This document shows, piece after piece, positions 24,041-31,653 of a DNA stretch of 64,000 nucleotides (within the stretch, counting starts at the first letter, position 1; every line of letters begins with the position of its first letter). The notes beneath the pieces are model-generated. The model ran no database searches. It was not told the origin of the DNA and saw only the letters and a list, made by a program, of their open reading frames with translations. The position numbers and the translations under genes were made by a program. Origin of the DNA: Streptomyces bambusae (GTDB taxonomy: Bacteria > Actinomycetota > Actinomycetes > Streptomycetales > Streptomycetaceae); the NCBI RefSeq assembly GCF_020532645.1, contig NZ_JAJAUZ010000009.1, positions 122,519 through 186,518 of the forward strand. The letters are read 5' to 3'.

Positions 24041-24485
24041 TTGGAACGGTCCAGCCCCGCAGGGTGGTGATGGCCTTCTCGATGCGCCGCAGGCGGGTGT
24101 CGGGCCGCTTGGCGCTCTCGATGGCGTGGACGTGCTCGCGCTTGCGGCTGTGGGAGAGGCCGTCGTACGCGGCGCGGGCGGCGGGGTCGTCGTCGAGGGC
24201 GCGGGCGAAGTCCGGGGGTTCGACGACGACGCGGGGCTCGGTGTCGAGCTCCACGTCGACCTCGACCTGTTCGCCGATCTCGACGCCCGCGGCCTGCCGG
24301 TTGGCGTTGCTGAGGCCGAGCAGGTGGCGGCCGCGGAGGATGGCGATGCGGCTCTGCCAGGAATGCCCGTTGACCGTGATGGTCACCGGCGGCCGCGCGC
24401 CGCCGCCGAGCGCCGCCACCACCTCGGGCGGGACTTCCAGGCCCCGCATGGGCTCGGGCGGCTCGACCTGGGCCGAGAACTTCAT
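24033..24485 (-). CDS. YdeI/DUF1905-family protein
   Basis: A 150-residue protein. The first half is the DUF1905 beta-barrel (PVTITVNGHSWQSRIAILRG ... LLGLSNANRQAAGVEIGEQV). The second is the YdeI/OmpD-associated helical part, with the hallmark LSHSRKREHVHAIESAKRPD and a C-terminal LRRIEKAITTLRGW. The family is linked to stress or bacteriocin resistance, but its biochemical role is not established. The ATG is preceded by a textbook AGGAGG, so the longer frame to 24650 is rejected. Its last bases overlap the end of the convergent TnpB-like ORF by eight bases. A VOC protein gene ends 34 bases upstream on the same strand, so they are likely co-transcribed. Confidence 0.85.
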   Translation of the reverse strand: MKFSAQVEPPEPMRGLEVPPEVVAALGGGARPPVTITVNGHSWQSRIAILRGRHLLGLSNANRQAAGVEIGEQVEVDVELDTEPRVVVEPPDFARALDDDPAARAAYDGLSHSRKREHVHAIESAKRPDTRLRRIEKAITTLRGWTVPTK

Positions 24486-24519
24486 GGTCTTCCTCCTGTG
24501 CTCCTGTGGTCGGGCCCGG

Positions 24520-24933
24520 TCACTCGGCGTAGGGCTGGTCGCTTCCCTGGGCGCTGTAGCCGACGCTCCAGACGTAGCCGTCCGGGTCGGCGAAGGTGCC
24601 GCCGTACCCGCCCCACGGCAGGGCACCGGCGGGATTGAGGATCGTGGCACCGGCCTTCCGGGCCTCCGCCATGACCTCCTCGACGCGTGCCTCGCTGCGG
24701 ACGACGTAGGTCAGGACCAGTCCGCTGAAGCCGCTGCCGGCCGGGTCCGTGCCGACCTGACGGGCCAGGCCCTCGCGGGCGTAGAAGCCGACGGGGGAGG
24801 CGCCGTCCGAGTCGAAGAACACGGAGATGCCGTAGTCGTTCTTGATCTTCCAGCCGAGTCCCTCGGTGTAGAACTCCTTGGCCCGGTCCATGTCGCGGAC
24901 ACCGAGGAGGATCGAGCTGACGTGCGCCTTCAT
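24520..24933 (-). CDS. VOC-family (glyoxalase/bleomycin-resistance fold) protein
   Basis: A 137-residue protein of two beta-alpha-beta-beta-beta modules. Module one runs VSSILLGVRDMDRAKEFYTE ... GISVFFDSDG and module two VLTYVVRSEARVEEVMAEAR ... GGTFADPDGYVWSVGY. The C-terminal FADPDGYVW is the classic VOC ending. These proteins bind a metal or small molecule as dioxygenases, isomerases or resistance factors, and no substrate can be named. The ATG has AAGGAG five bases upstream. It lies between a second VOC gene and the YdeI-like gene on the same strand. Confidence 0.9.
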   Translation of the reverse strand: MKAHVSSILLGVRDMDRAKEFYTEGLGWKIKNDYGISVFFDSDGASPVGFYAREGLARQVGTDPAGSGFSGLVLTYVVRSEARVEEVMAEARKAGATILNPAGALPWGGYGGTFADPDGYVWSVGYSAQGSDQPYAE

Positions 24934-25013
24934 GACTGCTCCTTGCGCTGCGGTTTCGATGGACCTCACGCTATGCGCCGCGTGGCGGACGGGGCTTCTC
25001 GATTCCTGACCGG

Positions 25014-25424
25014 TCAGCGCAGCTGCTGGATGCGGACCAGGTTGCCCGCGGGGTCGCGGAAGGCGCAGTCGCGGATGCCGTACGGCTGGTCGGTCGGTTC
25101 CTGGACGATCTCGGCGTCGCCGGCCTGCACCTTCTCGAACACGGCGTCGAGGTCGGGGGTGGCCAGCAGGATCCAGCCGAAGGTGCCCTTGGCCATCATC
25201 TCGGTGATCGTGCGGCGCTCGTCCTCGGTGATGCCGGGATCGGCGGCGGCCGGCGCCAGGAGGATCGACGTGCCCGGCTGTCCGGCCGGGCCGACCGTGA
25301 TCCAGCGCATCCGGCCCTGGCCGACGTCGCTGCGGACCTCGAAGCCGAGGACGTCGCGGTAGAAGGCGAGCGACGCGTCCGGGTCGTCGTGCGGAAGTGA
25401 AGTCGTGTGGATGGTGATGTCCAT
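25014..25424 (-). CDS. VOC-family protein (second copy)
   Basis: A 136-residue VOC protein only distantly like its neighbour: MDITIHTTSLPHDDPDASL, then FYRDVLGFEVRSDVG in the first module and GWILLATPDLDAVFEKVQAG ... RDCAFRDPAGNLVRIQQL in the second. The N-terminal His6 and C-terminal metal-ligand region look intact. This type is common beside antibiotic-resistance or stress genes, but no substrate is evident. Its stop is 80 bases upstream of the other VOC gene. It is divergent from the amidase gene, and the 156-base spacer holds both promoters. Confidence 0.88.
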   Translation of the reverse strand: MDITIHTTSLPHDDPDASLAFYRDVLGFEVRSDVGQGRMRWITVGPAGQPGTSILLAPAAADPGITEDERRTITEMMAKGTFGWILLATPDLDAVFEKVQAGDAEIVQEPTDQPYGIRDCAFRDPAGNLVRIQQLR

Positions 25425-25580
25425 GCTGCGCAGGCTAGTTGCCGGGACGCGCCCCGTCCCGCGTGTCCCGTGGGACGGCACGGGACGGTTTCCGCCCCTT
25501 TCCCGGGGTCCGATGCCCGCATACTCCTCGTATCCCCCCTTCCAACATCACTGTTGACCGACCACATGAACGGGATTGAC

Positions 25581-26675
25581 ATGACCACGCCTGCGGTTCG
25601 ATCCGCTGCCGCGCTGCGCCGACGTACTCTGCTCGGCGGTGCGCTGTCCCTCACGGCGGGGCTGCCCGCCGTCGTCCTGTCCGCGGGCAGTGCCGCGGCG
25701 GACGGGTCCGCGGCCGCCGGGCCCTCGGTGCTGGGGTGCGAGGAGTGGGGGGCGCGGCCGCCCAAGTCGCCGGTGAAGGTGCTGGCGGCGCGGCCGCAGC
25801 GGATCATCGTGCACCACACGGCCACCGCCAACCTCGCCGAGTTCGGACAGAACCGGGCCGTCGCGCTGGCCCGCGCGATGCAGACGTACCAGATGGACAC
25901 GGGCGGCTGGATCGACACCGGCCAGCACTTCACGCTCAGCCGCGGTGCGTTCGTCACCGAGGGCCGGCACGAGAGCCTGGCGGCGCTGCGCGACGGCGAC
26001 CGGATGGTCGAGGGCGCGCACTGCTCGGGGCAGAACACCGTGGCCATCGGCATCGAGAACGAGGGCACCTACACCAGCGAGGTGCCGCCGGCCGAGCAGT
26101 ACGCCGCCCTGGTGGCGCTGTGCGCCCACATCTGCCGCCAGTACGGCATCAGGCCGTACCAGATATACGGGCACCGGGACTTCAACAGCACCCAGTGCCC
26201 GGGCGACCGCCTGTACGCGCTGCTGCCCCAGCTGCGCGCCGACGTGGCGGCCGTGACCGGCGGGGACCCGACCGCTCCGCAGTGGCCGCTGGTGCGCAGG
26301 GGCGAGGTGGGCGAGCGGGTCCGGGTGCTGCAGTGCCTGCTCGTGCAGCGGGGTGCGGTTCTCACTCCGGACGGTGCGTTCGGCCCCGCCACGGAAGAGG
26401 CCGTACGCGCCTTCCAGAAGCTGATCGGCGCCGGCGTGGACGGGGTGGCCGGCGGGCAGACGTGGAACCAGCTGTGCGCGCCGCTCGCCGAGGGCGCGGT
26501 CGGGGAAGCCGTGAAGGCCGTGCAGAGCAGGCTGTCCGCGTACGGGTTCCCGACCTCGGCGGACGGCGTGTTCGGGCCCGGCACCCGGGACCGGGTGGTC
26601 GGCTTCCAGGCGGCCCGTTCGCTGCCGCAGGACGGGGTCGTGGACGCCCGGACGTGGAGCCGGCTGCTTGTCTGA
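25581..26675 (+). CDS. Secreted N-acetylmuramoyl-L-alanine amidase (PGRP type) with two peptidoglycan-binding domains
   Basis: A 364-residue exported cell-wall hydrolase. A signal of Tat-like form (ALRRRTLLGGALSLTAGLPA) precedes an amidase_2/PGRP domain. Its zinc ligands read as His78 (RIIVHHTATA), His198 (GHRDFNST) and Cys206 (QCPGDR). Two PG_binding_1 repeats follow (RVRVLQCLLVQRGAVLTPDG ... AVRAFQKLIG and AVKAVQSRLSAYGFPTSADG ... VVGFQAARSL). It would cleave the bond between muramic acid and the stem peptide. I chose the ATG at 25581, which has AACGGGAT upstream, over 25566, which lacks a ribosome site. Confidence 0.92.
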   Translation: MTTPAVRSAAALRRRTLLGGALSLTAGLPAVVLSAGSAAADGSAAAGPSVLGCEEWGARPPKSPVKVLAARPQRIIVHHTATANLAEFGQNRAVALARAMQTYQMDTGGWIDTGQHFTLSRGAFVTEGRHESLAALRDGDRMVEGAHCSGQNTVAIGIENEGTYTSEVPPAEQYAALVALCAHICRQYGIRPYQIYGHRDFNSTQCPGDRLYALLPQLRADVAAVTGGDPTAPQWPLVRRGEVGERVRVLQCLLVQRGAVLTPDGAFGPATEEAVRAFQKLIGAGVDGVAGGQTWNQLCAPLAEGAVGEAVKAVQSRLSAYGFPTSADGVFGPGTRDRVVGFQAARSLPQDGVVDARTWSRLLV

Positions 26676-26779
26676 CGGCGGCTCCCGGCCGGGGCCGGGC
26701 CCTTGCGGGGCGTCTGCATGCTCACGCCATTGCGTGGCTCATACTTGTGCTGCCGTTCCCGCAGATGGCGGGTACACGC

Positions 26780-26797
26780 ATGAGATGGGGGTCTCAT
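26780..26797 (+). promoter_or_regulatory. Hairpin enclosing the ribosome site of the HTH/DUF2690 gene
   Basis: ATGAGA / TCTCAT arms (26780-26785, 26792-26797) surround TGGGGG, the only ribosome-binding sequence before the ATG at 26802. If the stem forms on the mRNA, the site would sit in the loop. It may instead be a DNA operator. Confidence 0.35.
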
Positions 26798-26801
26798 CCA
26801 T

Positions 26802-27803
26802 ATGACTGGGGGACAGTCGGACCTGGGGGGCAGCGGGGCGGGAGGCAGAGACCTTTTCGCCGAGATGCGCCGGATCAAGGACGCTTCTCAGCTGAGCTAC
26901 AACCGGCTCGCCGACAAGACGCACTACAGCAGGTCCTCGTGGGAGCGCTTCCTGAACGGGAAGCAGGTGCCGACGCGGGTGGCGGTCGAGCAGTTCGCGG
27001 CGGCTGCGGGGGTGCCGCCGGAGGGCCTGCTCGCCCTGCTGGATGCGGTCTCGTCGGAGGACGGGGCCGTTGCGACGGTGGCCGGACGGGCGGCGGGGGC
27101 TCCGGCGTCCGTCGCACCTGCCGCGGAGACCCGGCCGACGGCCGACGCGGGGACCGTACAGGCTCCAGCGCCGGCTCCAGCACCGGCTGCCGCCACGGCC
27201 GTCGTCACGGCAGCCGAGCCGGAACCCGAGCAGGCGCCCGAGCAGCAGCAGCCGGCGAGTGCCGGTGCGCCCGCCGCCGGTTTCCGCTGGGCCGGCACAC
27301 TGCGGACCGCCGCCGCGATCGTGGCGGGGGCGCTGCTGGGCAGCCTGCTGACCATGTTCGTCATCGAACCGGCCGACGCGGGTACGCCCACCGCCGGTGC
27401 GACCACCGGTGCGGAGCACGCGGATCCGCGGCCGAGCAAGCCGGTGAAGGTCAGCTGCCGCAGCGACACCTGTCTGCGCCGCGAACCCGCGGCACACGAC
27501 TGCCAGTGGGACGCCGTGACGGTACGGGAGACCTGGCTGCGCGGCATGCGCATCCAGCTGCGGTACAGCGAGGCGTGCCAGGCGGTGTGGGGGCGGATCG
27601 AGAACGGCAACGTCGGCGACCGCGTCATGATCAAGGACATCCACGACCAGACCGACGACGCCGCGATCCGGATGGAGCACGACACGTACACGCGGATGCT
27701 CGCGGTCACTCCGGAGGCGCCCTGGGCGACCGTCACGGTGTGCGGGTCGATCCCCAGCCAGAAGGAGCAGGAATGCTCCCCCCTGGGGGCCATCAAGCCC
27801 TGA
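26802..27803 (+). CDS. HTH protein with single membrane helix and extracytoplasmic DUF2690 domain
   Basis: A 333-residue membrane regulator-like protein. The N-terminal XRE-type helix-turn-helix is at about residues 18-75 (LSYNRLADKTHYSRSSWERF, then LNGKQVPTRVAVEQFAAAAG). A long Ala/Pro/Glu-rich linker leads to a membrane helix near residues 170-190 (TAAAIVAGALLGSLLTMFVI) and an external DUF2690 domain with cysteines (KVSCRSDTCLRREP, DCQWDAVTV). The topology suggests a one-component sensor that carries a signal across the membrane to DNA, or a cytoskeletal/wall anchor as in other HTH membrane proteins. Targets are unknown. The short dyad before the start may control translation. Confidence 0.85.
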   Translation: MTGGQSDLGGSGAGGRDLFAEMRRIKDASQLSYNRLADKTHYSRSSWERFLNGKQVPTRVAVEQFAAAAGVPPEGLLALLDAVSSEDGAVATVAGRAAGAPASVAPAAETRPTADAGTVQAPAPAPAPAAATAVVTAAEPEPEQAPEQQQPASAGAPAAGFRWAGTLRTAAAIVAGALLGSLLTMFVIEPADAGTPTAGATTGAEHADPRPSKPVKVSCRSDTCLRREPAAHDCQWDAVTVRETWLRGMRIQLRYSEACQAVWGRIENGNVGDRVMIKDIHDQTDDAAIRMEHDTYTRMLAVTPEAPWATVTVCGSIPSQKEQECSPLGAIKP

Positions 27804-27815
27804 CCCGGCAGGACC

Positions 27816-27866
27816 GGGGTGTCCCACCAGGACGGGACGGAGTGCGGGACACCCGTGGGACACCCC
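27816..27866 (+). terminator. Alternative hairpins after the DUF2690 gene
   Basis: GGGGTGTCCC (27816-27825) can pair with GGGACACC at 27846-27853 or, over 10 bp, with GGGACACCCC at 27857-27866. This is a probable terminator, 13 bases past the stop. Confidence 0.55.
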
Positions 27867-28048
27867 GTGGGAAGCCGGTGGAACGCCCGCGGAGAGCGGC
27901 GGGAGGGGCCGGGACGGGTGGCCGGACGGGCCGTGCGGGGCGGCGGGCGTATTGCTAGTTTCGGCTCGCCGCCCTCCGGTGCGGCACCCGGTCCGGCCCG
28001 GCCGCCGGGCATTCCGCACGAGGACCACCCCGTACGAGGAACTCCGCG

Positions 28049-29026
28049 ATGAGCACAGCCCGGCGCAGGACCCCGGGGCCGGTGGTGACGCTCGCCGTGG
28101 CCCTGCTGGCCGCGGTCGTCCTGGCGGTGGACGGCTCCGGCCTGCGGCCGGCAGGGCTGACGCCCCCGCACGCCGACGGTCCCGCCGTGCCGGCCCGCGG
28201 CGCGGATCCCTCGGCGTTTACTCTGCCCCTCCAGGCGTACCGGCCGACGCCCGAGCAGGCCCGTACCATCGCCCGCGCCGAAACGACGCTGGTCGGGCGG
28301 TGCCTGGCCGGGTTCGGCATCGTCTGGAAGCCGCTGCCGGCGCTCCCGGCGGACGGCCCCCGGACCGAGCTCGACCGGCGGTACGGCATCCACGACCGGG
28401 ACCTGGCCGCGCGGTACGGCTACCAGGTGGACCCTCTGCAGCAGGCGCGCTACGACGCCGCCGTGCGCGCGGCGGAGCAGCGGCCGAGGCTGTCCGCCGA
28501 CGCCCGGGTCGCGCTGAGCGGCACCGGTTCGCCGCCCGGGCTGCCGGCGGAGGCCGGTCCCGAGGCCCGGCGTGGTCGCGTGAACGGCCGCAAGGTGCCG
28601 GCCGGGGGCTGCACGGGCGAGGCGCGGCGCGCGCTCGGCAGCCCCACGCAGGGCGTCTCCCCGCTGGTCCAGCGGCTGGCCAACTCCTCGTACCCGCAGT
28701 CGCTGGACGCGCCGTCCGTGCGGGCCGTGTTCGCCCGCTGGTCCGCCTGCATGCGGACGAAGGGCTTCACGTACGGGGTGCCGATGGCGGCGGACGACGA
28801 TCCGCGGTTCCGTCCGCGCCCCGGTGGGCCGTCGGCGACCGAGATCAGGACGGCGCTCGCGGACCTCGACTGCCGGGTCACCCACCAGGTCGCCGAGACC
28901 TGGCACGCGGCGGAGGCGGCGATCCAGCGGGAGTCCGTCGCCCGGCACGCGAAGGAGCTGGCGGCGGACCGGCGCGCGCTCGACGCCGTCGTGCGGAAGG
29001 CCGGGGAGGTCCTCGCCGGGGCGTGA
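28049..29026 (+). CDS. Secreted or membrane-anchored protein of unknown function
   Basis: A 325-residue protein with an N-terminal signal or anchor helix (VVTLAVALLAAVVLAVDG). A mature part follows, carrying four conserved-looking cysteines arranged as two likely disulphides (TLVGRCLAGFG, PAGGCTGEARRALG, FARWSACMRTKGF, ADLDCRVTHQV). The last 60 residues are helical and charged. Proteins of this layout are frequent in Streptomyces genomes, but I know no assigned function. The ATG lies 245 bases after the DUF2690 gene, beyond its terminator. It converges on the lipoprotein gene, with 12 bases between stops. Confidence 0.7.
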   Translation: MSTARRRTPGPVVTLAVALLAAVVLAVDGSGLRPAGLTPPHADGPAVPARGADPSAFTLPLQAYRPTPEQARTIARAETTLVGRCLAGFGIVWKPLPALPADGPRTELDRRYGIHDRDLAARYGYQVDPLQQARYDAAVRAAEQRPRLSADARVALSGTGSPPGLPAEAGPEARRGRVNGRKVPAGGCTGEARRALGSPTQGVSPLVQRLANSSYPQSLDAPSVRAVFARWSACMRTKGFTYGVPMAADDDPRFRPRPGGPSATEIRTALADLDCRVTHQVAETWHAAEAAIQRESVARHAKELAADRRALDAVVRKAGEVLAGA

Positions 29027-29038
29027 CGGGCGGCGGCG

Positions 29039-29986
29039 CTACTTGGCGAGCTTGCCGGCGGCCGTCACCGCGAACCAGGTGCCGCCGACGCCCTGGCCGT
29101 TGGTGTCGCCGGGGGCCTTGTCGCCGGTGAACCAGTAGAGGGGCCAGCAGTCGAGGGTGAGCTGCTTGGTGCCGTCCGGGCGGGTGTAGGTGGTCAGCTT
29201 CTTCGGATTGACGCCTTCGACGTCCGCGAGGTCCACGGGCTGGGCGGGGCGCCACTTCTCCAGGCAGGCGCCGGTGCAGTTCGACTTCATCGGCCAGGCG
29301 GTGTCCTTGGTGAAGCGGTAGAGCGTACGGCCCTTCCCGTCGCGCACGATCCTGCCGAGAGCCGGGTCGTCGGCGAGGGAGAGGGCGGGCAGGCCGCCGG
29401 CGCCTTCCTGCGGTGCGCCCGCCTTGCCGCCCTCGGGGGTGACGGCGAACCAGGTGCCGCCGACGCCCTGCCCGTTGGTCTGGCCGGGGGCAGTGTCCTT
29501 GGCGAAGCGGTAGACCGGCCAGCCGGCGATGGTCAGCTGCCCGGCGCCGTCGGCCCGCTCGACCGTGCCGACGCGGGCGGCGTCCACACCGCCGGGTTTG
29601 GTGCCGGCCGCGGGGACCGGCGGCCAGGCCTTGGCGCAGGCGCCTTCGCAGGCGGAGCGGGACTTCGGCCTGGCGGTGTCCTTGTCGAAGCGGTAGAGGG
29701 TGAAGCCCTTGGCGTCGGTCACGATGCGGCCGAGGGCGGGGTCGGTGCGGGTGGTGAGGGGGCCGGAGGCGGTGGTGGCCGCGTCGGCGGGGGCGGCGGC
29801 GTCGGAGCCGCCGTTGCCGTAGGCGTCGCTGTTGCCGTAGGCGTCGCCGGCCTTGGCGGGGGCGGCTGCGCCGGCGGGGGCCTGGGCGGCGTCGGAGTCG
29901 GTCTTGGCCGTTCCGCAGGCCGTGGCGCCGAGGAGCAGGGCGGTCGCGGCGGCGGTGCCGAGGGTGAGATTACGCAGGTTCGTCAT
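29039..29986 (-). CDS. Lipoprotein with repeated 'secreted repeat' domains, ECF-sigma target
   Basis: A 315-residue lipoprotein with lipobox LLLGATAC (Cys24). Two tandem copies of a ~115-residue unit follow. Each holds the secreted-repeat signature: DPALGRIVTDAKGFTLYRF ... CEGACAKAWPP, then DPALGRIVRDGKGRTLYRF ... CTGACLEKWRP. Each unit ends with a ..GQGVGGTWFAVT motif. The CxGAC pairs could bind metal or haem or form disulphides, and the biochemical role is unknown. The start has GGGAAG upstream. A promoter matching the SigL-type consensus lies 69-96 bases before it, so it is very probably controlled by the ECF factor encoded two genes upstream. Confidence 0.88.
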   Translation of the reverse strand: MTNLRNLTLGTAAATALLLGATACGTAKTDSDAAQAPAGAAAPAKAGDAYGNSDAYGNGGSDAAAPADAATTASGPLTTRTDPALGRIVTDAKGFTLYRFDKDTARPKSRSACEGACAKAWPPVPAAGTKPGGVDAARVGTVERADGAGQLTIAGWPVYRFAKDTAPGQTNGQGVGGTWFAVTPEGGKAGAPQEGAGGLPALSLADDPALGRIVRDGKGRTLYRFTKDTAWPMKSNCTGACLEKWRPAQPVDLADVEGVNPKKLTTYTRPDGTKQLTLDCWPLYWFTGDKAPGDTNGQGVGGTWFAVTAAGKLAK

Positions 29987-30054
29987 GACAACTTCCCTCT
30001 TCAGATGGTTCGTTGGGCCCTGCGGGCCTCTGTCGCTGTCTGTCGGGCACTGGA

Positions 30055-30082
30055 AACACGTCGCCCGGAGGGAGCGGGTTCA
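30055..30082 (-). promoter_or_regulatory. ECF sigma promoter of the lipoprotein gene
   Basis: Minus strand: -35 TGAACC (30082-30077), 16 bases, -10 CGTGTT (30060-30055). This fits the published SigL-type consensus TGAACC-N16-18-CGTGT. The sigma gene's own upstream region has the same arrangement at 31534-31561. Confidence 0.75.
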
Positions 30083-30107
30083 ACGGTTTCCGGATTTCTT
30101 TTCCGGG

Positions 30108-30141
30108 CCGCCCGCCCGGCGCTCGTGCGCCGGGCGGGCGG
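30108..30141 (-). terminator. Hairpin terminator after the anti-sigma gene
   Basis: Perfect 14-bp stem (30108-30121 with 30128-30141; arm CCGCCCGCCCGGCG) with a 6-base loop, just past the anti-sigma stop. It separates the sigma/anti-sigma transcript from the lipoprotein promoter. Confidence 0.8.
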
Positions 30142-30146
30142 TGCCG

Positions 30147-30875
30147 TCAGGCGGGCAGCGGGACGCTCACGAAGCGCCGGCCGGAGTCGTTCTCGACCTC
30201 GACCGCCTGCACCCGGGACGGGTCGACGGCGGCGGAGCCGTCGAGGGAGACGCCCTTGCCCTTGCCGGTGGGCGGTGCCTCGCCGACGACCCAGCTGCCG
30301 GCCGGGGTGCGGCTGCCGTCGCGGCCCACGACGACGAGCGTGCAGCGTTCGCCCGGCGGCAGGCCGGCCACGGCCGCGTGCACCCGGACCCAGCGGGCGG
30401 CCGGGGTGACGCGGACGGTCATGCGGGCGCCGGTGGCGGGGTCGGTGGCCGAGGCGACCCTGGTGCCGGGCGGCACGGGCGGGGTCGCTGTGGGCGAGGG
30501 CGGTACGGGGGGCAGGGCGACCGGATCCGCTCCGCCGGAGACGGCCGTACCGGCCCAGAACACACCGGCCAGTGCGGCGGCCGCGGCGATCCCGGCGAGG
30601 GTGCGGCGGCGGCCCAGGGCGCGGGCCCGTTCGGTGCGCACCCGGCGCAGGGTGCGCTGGAGGAGGAGGTCGCCGCCGGGCGGCGGGCCGTCGAGGAACG
30701 CTTCCGGCGGCACCTCGCCGAGTGCCGTTTCCATCTCCCGCAAGGCGGACACCTCCTGTCGGCACGCCCCGCAGTCCCGTACGTGTGCTTCGACGCGCCG
30801 GACCTCGTCGTCGTCGAGGACGCCGAGGACGTACGGGCCGATCAGCACCTCCTCGTCGTGCTGCTGCCGGTTCAT
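30147..30875 (-). CDS. Membrane anti-sigma factor with zinc-binding (ZAS) domain
   Basis: A 242-residue anti-sigma factor. The N-terminal zinc-binding anti-sigma domain shows the HxxxCxxC signature in EAHVRDCGACRQEV at about residues 30-43. One membrane helix follows near residues 93-112 (LAGIAAAAALAGVFWAGTAV), then an extracytoplasmic domain of the RskA type ending FVSVPLPA. It would hold the adjacent sigma factor inactive until an external or redox signal triggers release or proteolysis. Its ATG overlaps the sigma stop (ATGA), indicating translational coupling at a balanced ratio. Confidence 0.93.
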   Translation of the reverse strand: MNRQQHDEEVLIGPYVLGVLDDDEVRRVEAHVRDCGACRQEVSALREMETALGEVPPEAFLDGPPPGGDLLLQRTLRRVRTERARALGRRRTLAGIAAAAALAGVFWAGTAVSGGADPVALPPVPPSPTATPPVPPGTRVASATDPATGARMTVRVTPAARWVRVHAAVAGLPPGERCTLVVVGRDGSRTPAGSWVVGEAPPTGKGKGVSLDGSAAVDPSRVQAVEVENDSGRRFVSVPLPA

Positions 30876-31456
30876 GCGGTCACCTCCCTGAATCCGGCGG
30901 ACTGCCGGGGCGCGCCCGGCCGTTGGTCTTCTGTGAACGTCTCACGCAGCGCCTTCAGGGCGTAGTGCGAGCGGGACTTCACCGTGCCGGCGGGGATGCC
31001 GAGGGTGTCGGCGGCCTCGGCGACGCTGCGTTCCCGGTAGTACAGCTCGGTGAGCACGTCGCGGTGTTCCGGGGACAGCCGGTCGAGTGCGCCGAGCACG
31101 GTCACGGTGTCGACGACGGCGTCGGCGTGGTCCTCGGCGACGGGCGGGGTCGCCGGGGAACCGGCGATCTCGGCGGGCCGGGCGGCCTTGGCGCGGTACC
31201 GGTCGGTGATGATGTTGCGGACGACCGTCAGCAGCCAGCCGCGTACCGATCCCTTGCCGTTGACCAGCGCGTCCGCGTGCCGCCAGGCCCGGATCAGGGC
31301 CTCCTGTACGACGTCCTCCGCGGTGGCACGGTCACCGGTCAGCCGGGTGGCGTACGCGAGCAGCGCGTTGCCGTGCTCCTCGTACACCGCCCGGATCAAT
31401 GCCTCGTCCGTCGAGCCCCGCCTGCTGCGGGGCCACAGTGGTCCGGCCATCCCCAC
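30872..31456 (-). CDS. ECF RNA polymerase sigma factor (SigL-like)
   Basis: A 194-residue group-4 sigma factor with region 2 (VYEEHGNALLAYATRLTGDR, VVQEALIRAWRHAD, VRGWLLTVVRNIITDRYRAK) and region 4 (LDRLSPEHRDVLTELYYRER, VAEAADTLGIPAGTVKSRSH). It directs polymerase to the TGAACC-N16-CGTGT-type promoters found before itself and before the lipoprotein. I call it SigL-like from these promoters and the anti-sigma neighbour. The GTG start at 31456 has GGACGGAG close by. Autoregulation is strongly suggested by the promoter at 31534-31561. Confidence 0.93.
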   Translation of the reverse strand: MGMAGPLWPRSRRGSTDEALIRAVYEEHGNALLAYATRLTGDRATAEDVVQEALIRAWRHADALVNGKGSVRGWLLTVVRNIITDRYRAKAARPAEIAGSPATPPVAEDHADAVVDTVTVLGALDRLSPEHRDVLTELYYRERSVAEAADTLGIPAGTVKSRSHYALKALRETFTEDQRPGAPRQSAGFREVTA

Positions 31457-31493
31457 GCTCCGTCCGATGTTCGATGTCCGATGTCCGGCTCCA

Positions 31494-31513
31494 GGCGTCT
31501 GAGGTCAGACGCC
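31494..31513. promoter_or_regulatory. Near-perfect palindrome in the sigma gene leader
   Basis: GGCGTCTGA-gg-TCAGACGCC, 9-bp arms with a two-base centre, 38-57 bases before the sigma start and about 15 bases downstream of the predicted transcription start. It is either a repressor site or a leader hairpin. Three (T/C)CGATGT repeats (31463-31486) lie between it and the start. Confidence 0.5.
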
Positions 31514-31533
31514 ATGTCGCCTGCATTGCTCTT

Positions 31534-31561
31534 CACACGCGGCCCGGCCGGCCCCGGTTCA
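31534..31561 (-). promoter_or_regulatory. Autoregulatory ECF promoter of the sigma/anti-sigma operon
   Basis: Minus strand: TGAACC (31561-31556), 16 bases, CGTGTG (31539-31534). Spacing and both elements match the lipoprotein promoter at 30055-30082. This is the positive-feedback pattern usual for ECF operons. Confidence 0.75.
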
Positions 31562-31653
31562 CGTGACCTGCACCACAGACCAAGGACGGGGGTGGCGAAC
31601 GGGGTTGGCACGACGGGTCCGCGTGTGCGCGGAGGCGCGGATAGCCTGCGGGG

